From assembly GCA_020744425.1 (NCBI GenBank), contig JAGMUV010000042.1:186001-250000 (forward strand): 64,000 bases of DNA, in the 5' to 3' direction. Made by a program: the position numbers and the translations under genes. Below are positions 32,777 through 44,860 of this stretch, one piece after another. Under the pieces are notes generated by a model. It saw nothing but the letters and a program-made list of their open reading frames with translations. It was not told the DNA's origin and did no database searches. This DNA comes from Dactylonectria macrodidyma. Lineage: Eukaryota > Ascomycota > Sordariomycetes > Hypocreales > Nectriaceae. Each line of letters opens with the position of its first letter. Positions within the stretch are counted from its first letter, which is position 1.

Positions 32777-34653
32777 AGTCAGGCCACCCACTTACGGATC
32801 AGGGGCTTAGCTGACCGCCCCACTTATACAACAACCAAAATCCCTATTCAACTTCACTTATATATAAAAGAACAACCAAGAGGCCTAATTGGTCCATTTT
32901 AACTGATTTTTAATAAAATAGCTAATAAATTTTCTAAATATCAAAAAACTAACCAATAAAAACAAAGGAAAAACAAGCTATTCTGAATCTTCAATTTCAG
33001 GCGTTTCTATTCGCCTTCTTGCTCTCTTTACATTCTGGATGTTAGAAAATTCCTCATTTGGGTCTTTATAAACCCTTCCTCTCTTCTTAGCCTTTGATTG
33101 GCCTGAATTTTGGTCTTGGACTAGAATTCGATCTTCTAATTGGGCCATTTGTACGTGGAGCTTATCAATTCCCCGATAAATAGTCCGAAAGAGCTGCCTT
33201 GTGGTTGGGCTAGCTAGGATTTCCTTCTTATGAGAATGAACCAATAATGCAACGTCTCTCGAAGTAGTAGGGGTTATAAAAGGGCTGATTTCGGACCTTT
33301 GATTCGTTTTTGGAGAAAGAGGGGCTCCTGATTGGACCGTAATTGACTCATCAGGGTCTTCAATAACAAATTTACTACCCATTGGCTTTGAGATGTTGAT
33401 TGGCCACAACCCGGCTCCTTTCCAACCCGAACGGGCATTTCGAATAGTAATAGCTTTCTTCCTAGCCTGAAAATAGCAAGAAAGAAAGTCTTCCTTCCTA
33501 GTTGGGCCAACATCGGTGACTGGATTGGCTAGTGTCAAGGCGGTCCGATATGCAGCTTTGAGTGGCCCAAAGACTGATATATCAAGAGGCTGAAGAACGT
33601 GGCTTGTATGAGGCGGCAAATAGAGTAAATGGACCCTATTGGTCACACAAATACGCATAAAATCAGGCGTTATGTGTGATCCATGCCCATCTAGGATAAG
33701 AAGCCGCTTTTCATTAGCCCGGGCAGGCTTTGAGCCCGGAAGAAAGACTTCCTGCAGCCACGCAAGCCCAATTTCGTCATTGGTCCATCCCTTTTTAGAT
33801 GTTGTAAACCTCCAATTGGTCAGAAAGTCCAATTCCTCAGGAAACCATTGGTGTTGGACGTGTTTGCCTTTGAAGACGACTAATGGGTCAAGGCACTTTC
33901 CTGTTGCGGAAATAGCCTCAAGAATAGTAATCCAGTTAAGGTTTTGTGGCTGTTTCTTAATCGTTGATCGAAGCTCTGATTGGCCAACAACAAGCCCGTT
34001 GGTTCCGGGCCCTTGGAAGAGTCCAACTTCATCAAAATTCCAACGGTTACGTGGAGGGATCGATGCGAGCTCTGGTTGGTCCATTAGGCCAAAGAACCCG
34101 CGAATAGCAGCTGGATTTGCTCCATTTATCCTTTTCCGGTCGATTCCCTTTGCTTTGAGCGTTTTTATTCGCGGGTTGCGGCGCAGGAAGCCCTTCATCC
34201 AGTGTTTTCCGAGTCGTTGGTTGGTGCCATTTTGGCCCAACAAGGAAATCGCCAACTTCCGGATCTGGCCATGAGTCAACGCCATGCCGAGCTTATCTTG
34301 TAAGATAAGCCAATCAGTGAGCTGGTCTTCCTGATATCTGGAAAGCGCCTGGCGCCATTCGTGGGCTTCGTTGCGGCTAGGTACGCCATTAAGCCTGTTG
34401 CGTAAGGTTGAATAAGGAACTCCGCGCTGATTGGCTGCTTTTCGCATTGATATGCCATTTCTGACATCTTGAATGGCTCCTTGAAGGTCTTCTTGGGTGT
34501 ATTTAGGCATAATAAATAAGGTTATGAAGTTGAATTGGCCAATTGAGTGTTGTTGAAGGAAGAAACGCGTGTGGCTAGAGACGCGTTGTGGTTGACGCGG
34601 TTGTAAGTGGGGCGGTCAGCTAAGCCCCTGATCCGTAAGTGGGTGGCCTGACT
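32777..34653. mobile_element. Intact Fot/pogo-type DNA transposon (copy 1)
   Basis: 1877 bp with terminal inverted repeats of about 50 bp starting AGTCAGGCCACCCACTTACG at the left and reverse-complemented at the right, flanked by TA (32775-32776 and 34654-34655). It carries one uninterrupted transposase gene. A second copy of exactly the same length, once its nested retroelement and duplicated target are removed, is at 37316-47070 but is mutated. The intact ORF and matched ends mean it may still be mobile. Confidence 0.95.
32978..34510 (-). CDS. Pogo/Fot1-family transposase, intact
   Basis: A 510-aa open frame without introns, filling most of the transposon. The N-terminus is a CENP-B-type helix-turn-helix (YTQEDLQGAIQDVRNG, then VPYSTLRNRLNG), followed by the second DNA-binding part (ALTHGQIRKLAISLL, RNPRIKTLKAKGIDRKR). 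The DDE endonuclease has NFDE (Asp160), LLILDGHGSH (Asp274) and HVLQPLDISVF (Asp310). There are 35 residues between the last two, the DD35D spacing of Fot1-like fungal transposases, and 'SGWKGAGLWP' follows as in relatives. It ends with a basic, nuclear-localisation-like tail (KAKKRGR, KRARRR). All catalytic positions are kept, so activity is plausible. Confidence 0.95.
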   Translation of the reverse strand: MPKYTQEDLQGAIQDVRNGISMRKAANQRGVPYSTLRNRLNGVPSRNEAHEWRQALSRYQEDQLTDWLILQDKLGMALTHGQIRKLAISLLGQNGTNQRLGKHWMKGFLRRNPRIKTLKAKGIDRKRINGANPAAIRGFFGLMDQPELASIPPRNRWNFDEVGLFQGPGTNGLVVGQSELRSTIKKQPQNLNWITILEAISATGKCLDPLVVFKGKHVQHQWFPEELDFLTNWRFTTSKKGWTNDEIGLAWLQEVFLPGSKPARANEKRLLILDGHGSHITPDFMRICVTNRVHLLYLPPHTSHVLQPLDISVFGPLKAAYRTALTLANPVTDVGPTRKEDFLSCYFQARKKAITIRNARSGWKGAGLWPINISKPMGSKFVIEDPDESITVQSGAPLSPKTNQRSEISPFITPTTSRDVALLVHSHKKEILASPTTRQLFRTIYRGIDKLHVQMAQLEDRILVQDQNSGQSKAKKRGRVYKDPNEEFSNIQNVKRARRRIETPEIEDSE

Positions 34654-34655
34654 TA

Positions 34656-36357
34656 ACCCGGGTCAAATGGAAATGACTTACATCCCAACAGTGAAATATC
34701 ACCTAGCAGGAGCCTCTACGTCGGGTAAGGAAGCGGATGAGGATTGGGCTAATCTAACAGATAATGAGGTGAGACGACTTGCACTCCTTTCCGTTGACAT
34801 ATATTACACTCTCCATGACAGGGACCAGGATCGGTCTCTTCCTCGCACTGGCCCTCAGTTATACAAGAGTTGAATTTAGAAGAGCAGGGTTCTCCAAAAC
34901 TACACAACTTACATGCGCGAAGGCGACGCAATTGTTCTCTCGAAACAACTGCAGACTCAATCCTCCCCCGTCTTTTTTACACGATCAATGTTAACGCGAC
35001 ACCGATCAGCACCCTCAGCAATAGTGCTCGGCCTCATAAACCTAACCCCATGCCGTTTTAGATTAATAGTGTCACACTAACTCCTATCAAAAGCGCAGGA
35101 ACTTGGCCTAATCTTGCGCGCACTAAGCCGCTCTAGCGTAATTATATACTGATAGCCGTATACCTCTAAGCTATATGAGTCTGGTAGGTCGGGTACCCAT
35201 CAGAGCTAGAAGTCCCTCTCGACGTAAAAGTTCTCCTCCTTATCCTTTAAGTCCTATATAAGGTTTGTAAACACGTTAGGCATAAAGTCAACCTACTTGC
35301 GCATAACTTATAAGGACTACGCTATGGTATGCCAGAGGGTACCCTCGAGCAGACTGCGGATCTATAGGATGGATCTACTGCTAGCTTTAAGGATGTAGTA
35401 GGGGGATATTATATAAGTAGTAAACTTAGTATTAATAGCGCGGGGGGGTAGACGAGCTGCCAGTATCACTAAGCTAGCATATAATGGCTTTAGCTTTGGC
35501 TTCTATTTAATGTAGTTAGGTTAGCAGGAGGGGCTATTAGTATATTTGCTAGTATACCTGACTGAAGGAGTAGAGGAAGCCTATGCTAAAGGAATATTCT
35601 TTATTGTAATAATCGTCTAGTAATTCCTTTAACTTAGCTATTGCAAAGGATGAGATTTAATAGGATATATTATTATAAGTATCTATTAATAGAGGCGTAT
35701 GTTATAATGTATTGCGTTGTAAGTAGAAGACCGTAGGTAAAGTCCTTCGCAACGCGCCGGAGATGAAGCGTCTCTGCGAGCAAGACAGGCTGGTTTCGAT
35801 AAGGCGTTTCATTAAGAGGTGTCAACTGCTGAGAGGTCAATATTAATGGGAAAAGAGGTCAATCTCCTAAAAGGATGAAGAATCGACCATTATATCACGT
35901 CCAGAAACCAGATGCTTCGTTATCAGCAGCAATCATATTCGCCCGACACGCGGCTGTCAGCGGCGTTCAGTTTCGCCCGACGCGCGGCTATTCACTGCCA
36001 GCCGAGGCAACTAAGTACGCCACTCAAAGATTGCGGGGACCCAGCATTGGCTGAGTGTTGGCGCTGCGCGGAATCCCTGACGCGAGACGTAAGCATGCCA
36101 GAGACAATCATTATCGCTATACATTTCACTGAGTTTTGAAGATCCCATACCTTGCATTCGAGCCTGGGTATGACATACCTATAGCCCGGTTTCTAAGCCG
36201 CCGTAGAGGCGGATAATGTTTCATCAGATTCTCCTACTCTGCTTTATATATCAATATTCACAGAGGCTTCTTTCCTCAGATCCTTCCCCCCTCCGGGAAA
36301 AACAAACACCACAGCTTTATCGCCCAGTGTGCTTGTGTCGTGAGAACTACACGTTAG
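34656..36357. other. Intergenic, partly degraded DNA
   Basis: No gene assigned. At about 35070-35420 the minus strand gives a coding-like frame broken by stops at Gln/Trp-type positions (for example LKDKEENFYVERDF and WVPDLPDSYSLEVYGYQYI), which I do not recognise; it may be a RIP-worn gene remnant. 35900-36200 is GC-rich and contains the word CGCCCGACRCGCGGCT twice. Confidence 0.4.
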
Positions 36358-37263
36358 TCAAAGTGCTTCATTCGGCCATGCAAGCCAGTCTGCCCAGTAT
36401 TGCCCCAAGTGATTGGAGATCGCTTGAATCAAGAATCTTCCAGCGTCTCCGATCGTCCAGTGATCCTTTGCCCGATGCAATAGCACTCCATAAAACGCGA
36501 CGACGACGAGGGCTTCAGGGCGCCTCTGATCGAGCAAAGATACAAACTCCTTGGACACTCGGACCAACCACTCCTGACAAACAACAAGACATCTATCGTT
36601 CGAGGTTTGGGAGGTATCAAGGAGGTATTGTAGAATCCGAACTGCTTCTTCGTAGTACTGTAACGTCTGTTGCGCCATGTCGGCATTATATAGCCGTTGC
36701 AGGAGACTATCGCACTCCGTGCCAGATGCCGCTGGTGTCTCAGCTGACATGTGGACTGGGTCAACCGAGATCTGCGTTTGAACAAGACTACTGACTTTCT
36801 CCCAGGATTGACCTGCGACAGCTCGAATGCCTTGGTGCAGATTTATGCAGTGAATCAGCTTATCGAGTACCGTCGAGAGTTCGTTAGTCGGCGAAAAGGT
36901 GTCGAAAAGGGTGTGTTGCCCTACAAGGGCAGAGAAGGTGAATACAGCAACGCAGTTCCCATCTGTGACTTCAATTTGACCACTGTTAAACTGTTCCAGA
37001 GCTCGGTTTTGGAGTCTAGTGGACTCAAGGCGGTATACTTGGCCCTCATGGGCGATGGTGCTTTTGTGAGCTGCAGCAAAAGCCAACATCTCGTCCATCA
37101 GGTAATTATAGTTATTGACTCGGTGCGGTTGGCTGACGGTGGATGTAGAATAAAAGATAGAAATGACAAGAACGAAACCCATAAAGATAAACTGAATTGC
37201 TACACTAACTAGGTTAACCTTCTGCCCTAAGTTAATAGCATCTTTATTATCATCACCTGCCAT
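36358..37263 (-). pseudogene. Chimeric ORF: RTA1-like fragment joined to Zn2Cys6 regulator C-terminus
   Basis: A 301-aa open frame on the minus strand. Residues 1 to about 43 (AGDDNKDAINLGQKVNLVSV, then IQFIFMGFVLVISIF) resemble one loop plus helix of RTA1-like proteins; the equivalent part of the intact RTA1-like gene at 16252 is GDNAKMGQNIIVGGLFIQ followed by IIIFGFF. From about residue 48 on (YLMDEMLAFAAAHKSTIAHE, to ending WLAWPNEAL) it matches the C-terminal regulatory domain of the UPC2-like factor at 14467-15722, with the same ending pattern and RRPEAL motif. The zinc cluster is missing. It lies just 50 bp from a transposon, so a rearrangement that fused pieces of a paralogous regulator-RTA1 pair is likely. 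Expression is unknown; it is probably non-functional. Confidence 0.6.
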
Positions 37264-37395
37264 TATTTCTCTACCTTAATTATTGAGTTAGAGAGACATT
37301 TCACTGTTTTATATAAGTCAGGCCACCCACTTACGGATCAGGGGCTTAGCTGACCGCCCCACTTATACAACAACCAAAATCCCCATTCAACTTCA

Positions 37396-37803
37396 TGTCA
37401 CGGCCTGGGCGACCTCTTGAGAGGCCAGGGCGGTCACGGCCGGCAGAATCGGAAGTACGGGGATACTTGAGGCCGGAGTGAGCGGACCCACTTTAAACAG
37501 AGTGAGCGATAGTACGGACGCTCACTCACACGATGCTCCACAGAGTGAGCATCGTGAGCAGACGGGACCAAGGCATGGTGAGCACCCTAGTATATAGTCA
37601 TCTGAGAAGTGTACATCTAGTATGGGCAGCTCCTCAGCTATTAATACAACTTGGTTACATTGAGTACGTTCACTCTACCATTACCAGACGTGATAAGCAT
37701 TGTTCAATCTTGACTCGCCTGATTACTTTGTTATATAAACCCCTAGATCAGGACCCAGCGTACCCTAGCCTTACGAGGATAGTGTATTGACCCGATCGTC
37801 ATA
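37396..37803 (+). repeat. 5' LTR of the Ty3/gypsy element
   Basis: 408 bp, starting TGTCACGGCCTGGGCGACCT. It differs from the 3' LTR at 18 positions by my count; all are C/T differences on the plus strand, none G/A. At 14 the 3' LTR has the T, at 4 the 5' LTR. Confidence 0.95.
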
Positions 37804-37865
37804 CGTTGATAGCTCTTGTTCACTGTATCACTCGCGTCGAGCTTGAATAATATCGAATTGCTACA

Positions 37866-39240
37866 ATGGCTCCACCTACTACACCTGGTTCGACTCCATC
37901 CTCTTCTCGTCAGCTGATAGGCAAACCACCTGTCCCGGTCCCGATGGACACGGACGACGAGGAAGAAGTTATTGCGCCCGTAAGTCACGAAGCGGAGGTA
38001 CGCAAACTGGAGCGACACAACAAACGACTTGGCGATGAGTTTAACAAACTTGCCGAAGCCTCCCATAGGGACGCTGTTAAGAAGTAAGGACAAATCGACA
38101 ACTTGAACGACCAAGTCAAGGCACTTATGGACAAACTCGAGAGGCTTACCGAGGCCTCTGAGAAACAAACCAGCCTCTATAGGGACCATATTGAGAATCT
38201 GGCCTCCAATTCGGTAATAGGAAAAGACGCCGGAGAAATCCTTAAACCAAGACAACCGGACCCCTATGACGGATCCGCAGCTGCGCTCTAAGGATTCCTG
38301 ACGCAGCTCAGGGCCTACTAGCTGTACTATCCAACCCAGTTCGTCACTAGCGACGCCAAAGTCCGGCATGCTACAGGGTTCCTCAAGGATAAAGCTCTCT
38401 GATGGTTTGAACCCGTCATGAGGGACTACGTTAACCACGTCTACGCCGACAGGAAGGAAGAAACCAGGGCCATCTACGGAAGCTATGAAGTCTTTGAGCA
38501 CGAGCTCAGAAGCGCTTTCGGACTCCAGGACGAGAAGCGAGTAGCGGAACAGCAAATCCAGAAACTCTATTAGAAAGGAGCAGCGTCTACGTACGCAGCT
38601 GAACACCGCAACCTCGCCTTATGACTTAACTGGGGAGAAGAAGGATATATGGCAAGCTTCTATAAAGGGTTGAAGTCTGATGTTAAAGACGCGATGGTCG
38701 GGAAAACTAAACCTACTACGTATAACGGACTGGTATAACTTGCTGTGGAAATCGATGACTAGCAATTCGAAAGACGATAGGAAAAGAAGGCTGAGAAGTC
38801 CGGAGGATCCTACACCCCGCAGTAGAAGAACAGAGGAAACCACGCAAATCAAGGAAAGAAACGACAAACGGATACTTCGTATGGAACAGACTCAGGCCCT
38901 ATGAATATTGGGATGGTCAAGAAAGACTACTCTAAGGTCCTCTGTTGGAACTGCGGCATCCCGGGACACACTTCCCGCAAATGCCGAAAGTCCAAAACCG
39001 ATTAATAATACAAACCGGTACCTGAAGGTAAGAAGAAGGTAGGATGGGTTGGCCAATAGGAGGAAGAACCACAGATGGGTAAGAAAACAGTCGCGATGGC
39101 CAGAGCAGGTTATGATAACACGGGGATTTCATCCAACGAAATCACCCCCCTTGCGAACGAGGAACTTAAGAGCGAAGAGACACTCAAAAACGAAACCCAT
39201 GAGGAAGGGAAGCCAAGCTGGAAGACAGAAAAAGAATAGT
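37866..39240 (+). pseudogene. gag of the Ty3/gypsy element, RIP-stopped
   Basis: Starts at ATG 37866 (MAPPTTPGSTPSSSRQLIGK). After a first TAA at about 38085 the frame continues with KALMDKLERLTEASEKQ and the capsid-like region (FLTQLRAY, YPTQFVTSDAKVRHA, WFEPVMRDYVN), then a CCHC zinc knuckle, CWNCGIPGHTSRKC, at about 38945-38985. In-frame stops sit at expected Gln or Trp positions (CAG or TGG to TAG, CAA to TAA). The limits are those of the followable frame, ending at a TAG at 39238. Confidence 0.85.
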
Positions 39241-40438
39241 AAACACCCCTTGAGGATTGATGGAAGGGTATGACTTCTAACATTAACAACATCTTAACGC
39301 TCTGGACACCAGTTCCATTACCTTCAAGGCCGAAGAAGGAAAGACCACCTTGCGGTACTATTAGAAAGATTGGTATGGTCAGGAAGGGTAAGGAAATCCG
39401 AAAGGAAGACACCTTCAAGTACATTCGACCAACGGTGGAAATGACGGACGAAGAAAGCGACATCCCAGATCGATAACCTGCTCTGAAAACACCACCAATC
39501 GTGGTATCCCCTTGCGAGGGCACCACTAAAATCTCACGACAATAATAAACGAACGATGAAATCAGACGCAAGTACTACTTGCGCAAGGAAGGAGAACCAA
39601 GCATTAGCGTAGGCGCTGAAGCCAGATAAGCAAGGAGGCTTGGACTCCCCATTACCGACAAAGACATACTAGCCCCTGCGGACGAGGACCCTGAGTCCAG
39701 CGACGGCGGTAGTATTGATGACACCTCGGAGGAAGAATCAGTCGCCCTGTAACTACTCAAACAGGAGCTAGGAGAAAGCACCCCAGATTACTCCCCGGGA
39801 AAAGACGGAAAAAGCGAGCGTATGCTGAAGCAGCTCGTTGAACGAACGTCAGACGCGGCGGAAGGACAACCTATCTATGTCCGCGCGATCCAGCGAAAAG
39901 ACCTCACCGAGGCAGATAACCGGTTGGGACGAGCGATTGTCGGCGACGAACCATCGCTACACCCCCGACACCCTGGGCACATCGACGTGTCCTGGATATC
40001 GTGCACTTACCATGCATGCTTGCTGTATCGCTTCGAGAAACTTTACTACGACTGCTATTCTGTACGAACTGTACTCCAGCCGTTATAACGGTTCTATGAC
40101 GGAACTGAGACACGGGACTACAGAATCGTCGAATGGTTCGAAGGAATGGGAGTGGCTCAGCTCGAGCTATGAAATAACTTCTACCCTGAGGAATGCGTCG
40201 AAAAGGACTCAACGATCAATAACTGCGTTACAGAAGAATGCTGTGTGCACGAGAGGGAAAAAGTACAGTTGTGGCACGGCCTGCTGAAGTGCCCAGCTGA
40301 CCACGCTATGAACTGCAGCAACAGGAAGTGCCTCGAGCACGCAGAATACTCACGGGCGATCCATGAGAGGATCCACAAGATGCACAGAGACGGGTTCGAC
40401 TTCAAGACCTGCATAGGAGGAGAACTCTGCGATAGGCT

Positions 40439-43400
40439 GTGGTACGAGGAAATCCGCAAGCACGCAAAAAACGACACTCGCCGTCTGTAATAGAGCGACA
40501 GACGAGCACGGCGGAAGCAGAGACGTCACTTCTGAAGAAGGCTCTAGGTGCTGTGAGAGGTCCTGAAGAAGACACAATTACGACAGAAGTCCGAATCAAT
40601 GGAGTATGGGTAATAGCGCTGGTGGACTGCGGTGCTGCTATGAATTATATCCAACCAGAGTTGGTAAATAAGTTGGCATTGCTATGGAAACATAAGAAAT
40701 TCCCTTATGAAGTGTCTAACCTGGAAGGAACACCTTTCAGCTATGATGAAGGAAGGGTGCTACGGGAGATTGATCACCTTAAAGTACTTGTGGAAGGAAG
40801 AAACTAAGGAGTGGATTTCGACATCCTCGACGTCGAAGACTACCCAGTGGTGCTGGGATGACCTTGGCTATGAAGGCACAACCCCGATATCGACTGGGAG
40901 AAAGGCCAAATGCGTTGGAGAAACGCATCTCCCCAGATCGCGGACAGCGATGGACACGACCCGAGATCTCAAGCTTCGATCGGCGATAGAAACAACGATG
41001 AAGTCACGAAGGAAGAAACGATAGACACTTCCTCACCCCTAAAGGGAACAAAACGGAAGCACCAACAAGGAAAAATGCGACACATAAAACGAGTCATCGC
41101 ATTCATCCGAAAACAGTTCAGACAGATGGATAAGGACCTCGAAGAGCAGAAAAAACAACGACAAGCAGAGGAGGAACGACTCAAAAACGTACTCCTGAGA
41201 TACTGAATCTACGAAAAACTCTTTAAGGAGGAACTTGAGACTGGCTTTCTAGAACCAAGCGAATGGGACCTGGAAATCGTCCTGAAGGACGGGACTAACC
41301 CCAAGTTTTTTCCTATCTATAACCTTAATAACAACGAGCTGACAACGCTGAGAGAATACATCCAAGAAATGGAGAGAAAAGGCTATATCTAGAAATCGAA
41401 GTCTTCAGCCGGATACCCAGTCATGTTTGTACCTAAAAAGAACGGAAAGCTACGCCTCTGCGTGGACTATAGGCAACTTAACTCAATCACTGAGAAGGAT
41501 CGCATACCGTTACCCCTGATCCCCGAGATGCGCGATAGGCTGCATGGGGCTAAGTGGTTCACGGCGCTCGATCTCAAAGGAGCCTACAACCTGATCCGTA
41601 TTAAACAAGGACATGAATGGAAGACCGCTTTCAGAACTAAGTTCGGGCTATACGAATACTTGGTTATGCCTTTTGGACTTACTAACGCGCCAGCCGCATT
41701 CTAACGAATGATCAATAACGTGCTGCGCGAACATCTTGATATCTTCGTTGTATGCTACCTAGATGATATACTCATTTTCTCTGAAAACGAGGAAGATTAT
41801 GAGCGATATGTCCACACGGTATTGTAGAAGCTATAAGACGCAAACTTGCTTGTTGAACCAGAAAAAAGCAACTTCTATGCTTCGGAAGTAGAGTTCTTTG
41901 GGCATATTATATCCTATAACTAGGTGCGGATGGACCCTAAGAAGATCGCGGCAGTATGGGAATGGAAATAACCTGAAAACCTTATGGAATTGCAATCCTT
42001 CCTTGGATTCGCAAACTACTACTGACGATTTATTAAACACTTTAGTAAATATGCTATCCCACTCACTAGATTCATGAAGAAAGGAGTTAAGTTTAAATGG
42101 AATGACGAGGCAGAATAGGCCTTCTAGTTAATCAAGGACGCAATCACCTCGGAACCCATCTTGGCATCATTCGACCCTGATAAAGAAATCGAATTGGAAA
42201 CCGACGCCTCAGGATTTGCACTAGGCGGCCAGATCGGACAAAGAGACGAAAACGGATTGTTATACCCTATTGCATTCTACTTGTACAAAATGCACGGAGC
42301 AGAACTCAACTACCCTATCTACGACCAAGAATTCCTAGCTATCGTCAACTGCTTCAAGGAATTTCGACATTATCTTTTGGGAAGCAACCACAAGGTTAAG
42401 GTCTACACAGATCATAAGAATATCTCATACTTTGCAACAACGCAGAAACTCAGTGGACGATAACTCAGATACGCCGAATATCTATCAGAATTCGACTATA
42501 CTATCATCCACGTGAAAGGATCAGAAAACGGACGAGCCGATGCGATCAGCCGACGCGCCGATTTCGATACCGGAAAGATCAAAGCTAGCGAGCAAATCTT
42601 CTCCTTCACCCCTGAGGGACACTTGTAATAAAAATACTTGGGATACATACACCAGCGCTACGAATGCCTACTACGGGTAATACTTGGCGGTATGTACTAC
42701 ATGACCTGCGATAACGAACTACTGAAGAAAATCGAGCAATACAATCAGACCTATGAAATGGACAGGGTCATAGGAAACCCCTGCCCGATCCCTGCTTTAC
42801 AGTTGGAACTACGGAAACTGCAAGTTCTGACGGAACTGCAAGAACAGCTTGTGCGGGAGATACATTCTCATACACTATACGGACACTAAGGAGTTAATAA
42901 AACCCTTGAGAGAGTTAAAACGATATACATATTTCCTAGAATTAAGAAGGTCGTGTAAGACGTTATCTGATAATGCAGCCTTTGTGCGAAAACCAAGGCA
43001 CGACGCTACAAGCCCTACGGAGAACTGCAGCCCCTGCTAGTGGCTTAGAGACTATGGCATTCCATCACTATGGATTTCATTACGAAACTACCCCTGTCAG
43101 AAGACCCAGCAACCGGAGCCTTCTATGATAGCATTCTTGTCATTGTGGATAGATTTACGAAGTTTTCCTATTTTGTACCTTACAGAGAGGCAACAGACGC
43201 AGAAGAATTCGCCTACGTATTCAATCGAAACATCGTCAGTATACACGGATTACTAGTGGAAATCCTAACTGACAGAGGACCTCTATTCACATCCAAGTTT
43301 TGGTAAGCTTTGATGGCATAGCTTGGACTCAACTACTGATTAACTACTGCATTCTGACCATAAGTGGACGGGCAAACAGAAAGGACGAACCAGATCTTCG

Positions 43401-44152
43401 AATAATACTTACGGTGCTATATCAATTACGAATAGAACGATTGGGTTGAAAAACTACTAATAGCCTAACTAAGCTATAACACCGCTACATACGAAAGCAC
43501 GAAGCTCATACTAGCATTCGCGAATTTCGGATTCATACCCGATGCGTACTACAGACCGCGAGAAGGAATCATTAACCCTTACGCGATACTTACCTCTGAT
43601 AAACTGAAAAACCTCTACGAAGAACTGAGGACTGAACTCGAGTTTGTCAGAAACCAGATGAGGAAATACTATGACCCTAAATGGATGAAGGGACTATCCT
43701 TTTCGGAGGGGGATATGGTCCTCTTGGCTATAAAAAATGTTTCGACGGACAGGCTAAGTAAAAAACTCGACTATAAGTTCATCGGACCCTACAAAGTTCT
43801 GGAAAAAATCTTAGAAAATAACTACAGGTTGGACCTGAAGAGTAAAAAACATCCAGTGTTCTACATTTCACTGCTGGAACCATTCGAAAACATAATCATG
43901 GTCAATAACGGTCACGACCACGAACTACAGGTGGAAGATCCAGAAGAATATCACGTCGAGGAGATCCGCGAAATGAAGAAAATCGACGGTCAGACAAAAT
44001 ACCTCGTCAAATGGAAAGGCTACCCTGAAAGCGAAACATCGTGGGAACCACCAGGAAACCTCAACCACGCGCAGCGCCTGCTGAAGGCGTTTTATGCGCG
44101 ACATCGGAAAGCAAAGAAGGATCAAAGTCCAAAGAGCTCAAGTCCACCCTAG
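40439..44152 (+). pseudogene. pol (PR-RT-RH-IN-chromodomain) of the Ty3/gypsy element, RIP-stopped
   Basis: Domains in order on the plus strand: aspartic protease (VIALVDCGAAMNYI, with DCGA in place of DSGA) at about 40610; reverse transcriptase ([48 protein letters not shown] and CYLDDILIFSENEEDY) at about 41420-41790; RNase H (ELETDASGFALGG, YTDHKNISYF) at about 42185-42420; integrase core (MDFITKLPLS, VDRFTKFSYFVPY, LTDRGPLFTSKFW) at about 43070-43310; and a chromodomain (EEIREMKKIDGQTKYLVKWK, then YPESETSWEP) at about 43960-44055. Frequent stops and some frame changes make it non-functional. The order RT-RH-IN-chromodomain places it in the chromovirus branch of Ty3/gypsy. The region 39241-40438 between gag and protease is decayed. 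Confidence 0.9.
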
Positions 44153-44746
44153 ACCAATCAATCAGATCGGTGTGGACAAGGGACTGTATATCGGAGATGG
44201 TCTCGGACGTCTCAGCCACTACCTCATCCAGGCCCTCTAAGGCCTCCTGGTTAAGACGAACCATCTCATTTCCTTTCGAAATCAGGGAGCGACGCTGCTT
44301 ACGCACGCGCGATAAGCGGGCAAGCGACTCCTCCAACTCCTGCTGACGAAGGACGAAGCTTTTCTGGGCCTCGGCGAAAGCGGCGTGACGAGCTTGCAGT
44401 AACTCTTCGGCAGCCAGCTCCTCTGCGTTAAGACGCCTCGCCTCCGACAGAACCCGCGTTACTACGGAAATCAGTAACTACATTCATTTTAATAGATACA
44501 CACCCAAAACTCACGAGAATTCAGCGGTATACCCGTTACGTCGTACGGACGACCTAAGCGTGTACAGAGGCCGCATTTTCCTCTATCCACCATTTTGCAA
44601 ACAGCCCCTCGGGCTGAATAGTGAGTACAGGGCATTACCTCGAACCCGGCGTAATCAATGTATTCGGCAGAAGCAACACGACGGCGTGTGGCGTCGGAAG
44701 GTGGCGGTTTCTTAGGTTTCTTGTTTTTGGAAATACGGCTGGACAT
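44061..44746 (-). CDS. Antisense two-exon gene in the gypsy element: Zn2Cys6-like cluster plus coiled coil
   Basis: Minus-strand exons 44515-44746 and 44061-44461, with a 53-bp GTGAGT..TAG intron, join in phase to an uninterrupted 210-aa protein. Residues 1-35 are basic (KNKKPKKPPP, RRR). Then come Cys40, Tyr43, Cys50, Cys58, Cys61 and Tyr68; if both Tyr were Cys the spacing would be CX2CX6CX7CX2CX6C, that of a Gal4-type binuclear zinc cluster. The two Tyr codons (TAT, TAC) are each one G-to-A step from Cys codons, in a CpA context on the plus strand, so RIP explains the loss. Exon 2 is a long charged helix (SEARRLNAEELAAEELLQAR, ELEESLARLSRVRKQRR) fitting a coiled coil. It overlaps the end of pol in opposite orientation. 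Function is unknown. Confidence 0.65.
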
Positions 44747-44860
44747 TATGTTAGCATTTCTTTTGTAAATAATCAAGAGCAAGTTGGGGAACTAACACAC
44801 TGGGGACCAGCTAGCTATAAATATGATCTTGAGGATAAGATCATTGGAGGGGAGACATTG

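Noticed and set aside
33639..34274. 211-codon plus-strand ORF
   Set aside because: Antisense shadow of the intact transposase.
37804..37830. Primer-binding site after the 5' LTR
   Set aside because: No TGG start or convincing tRNA complement could be seen, perhaps because of mutation.
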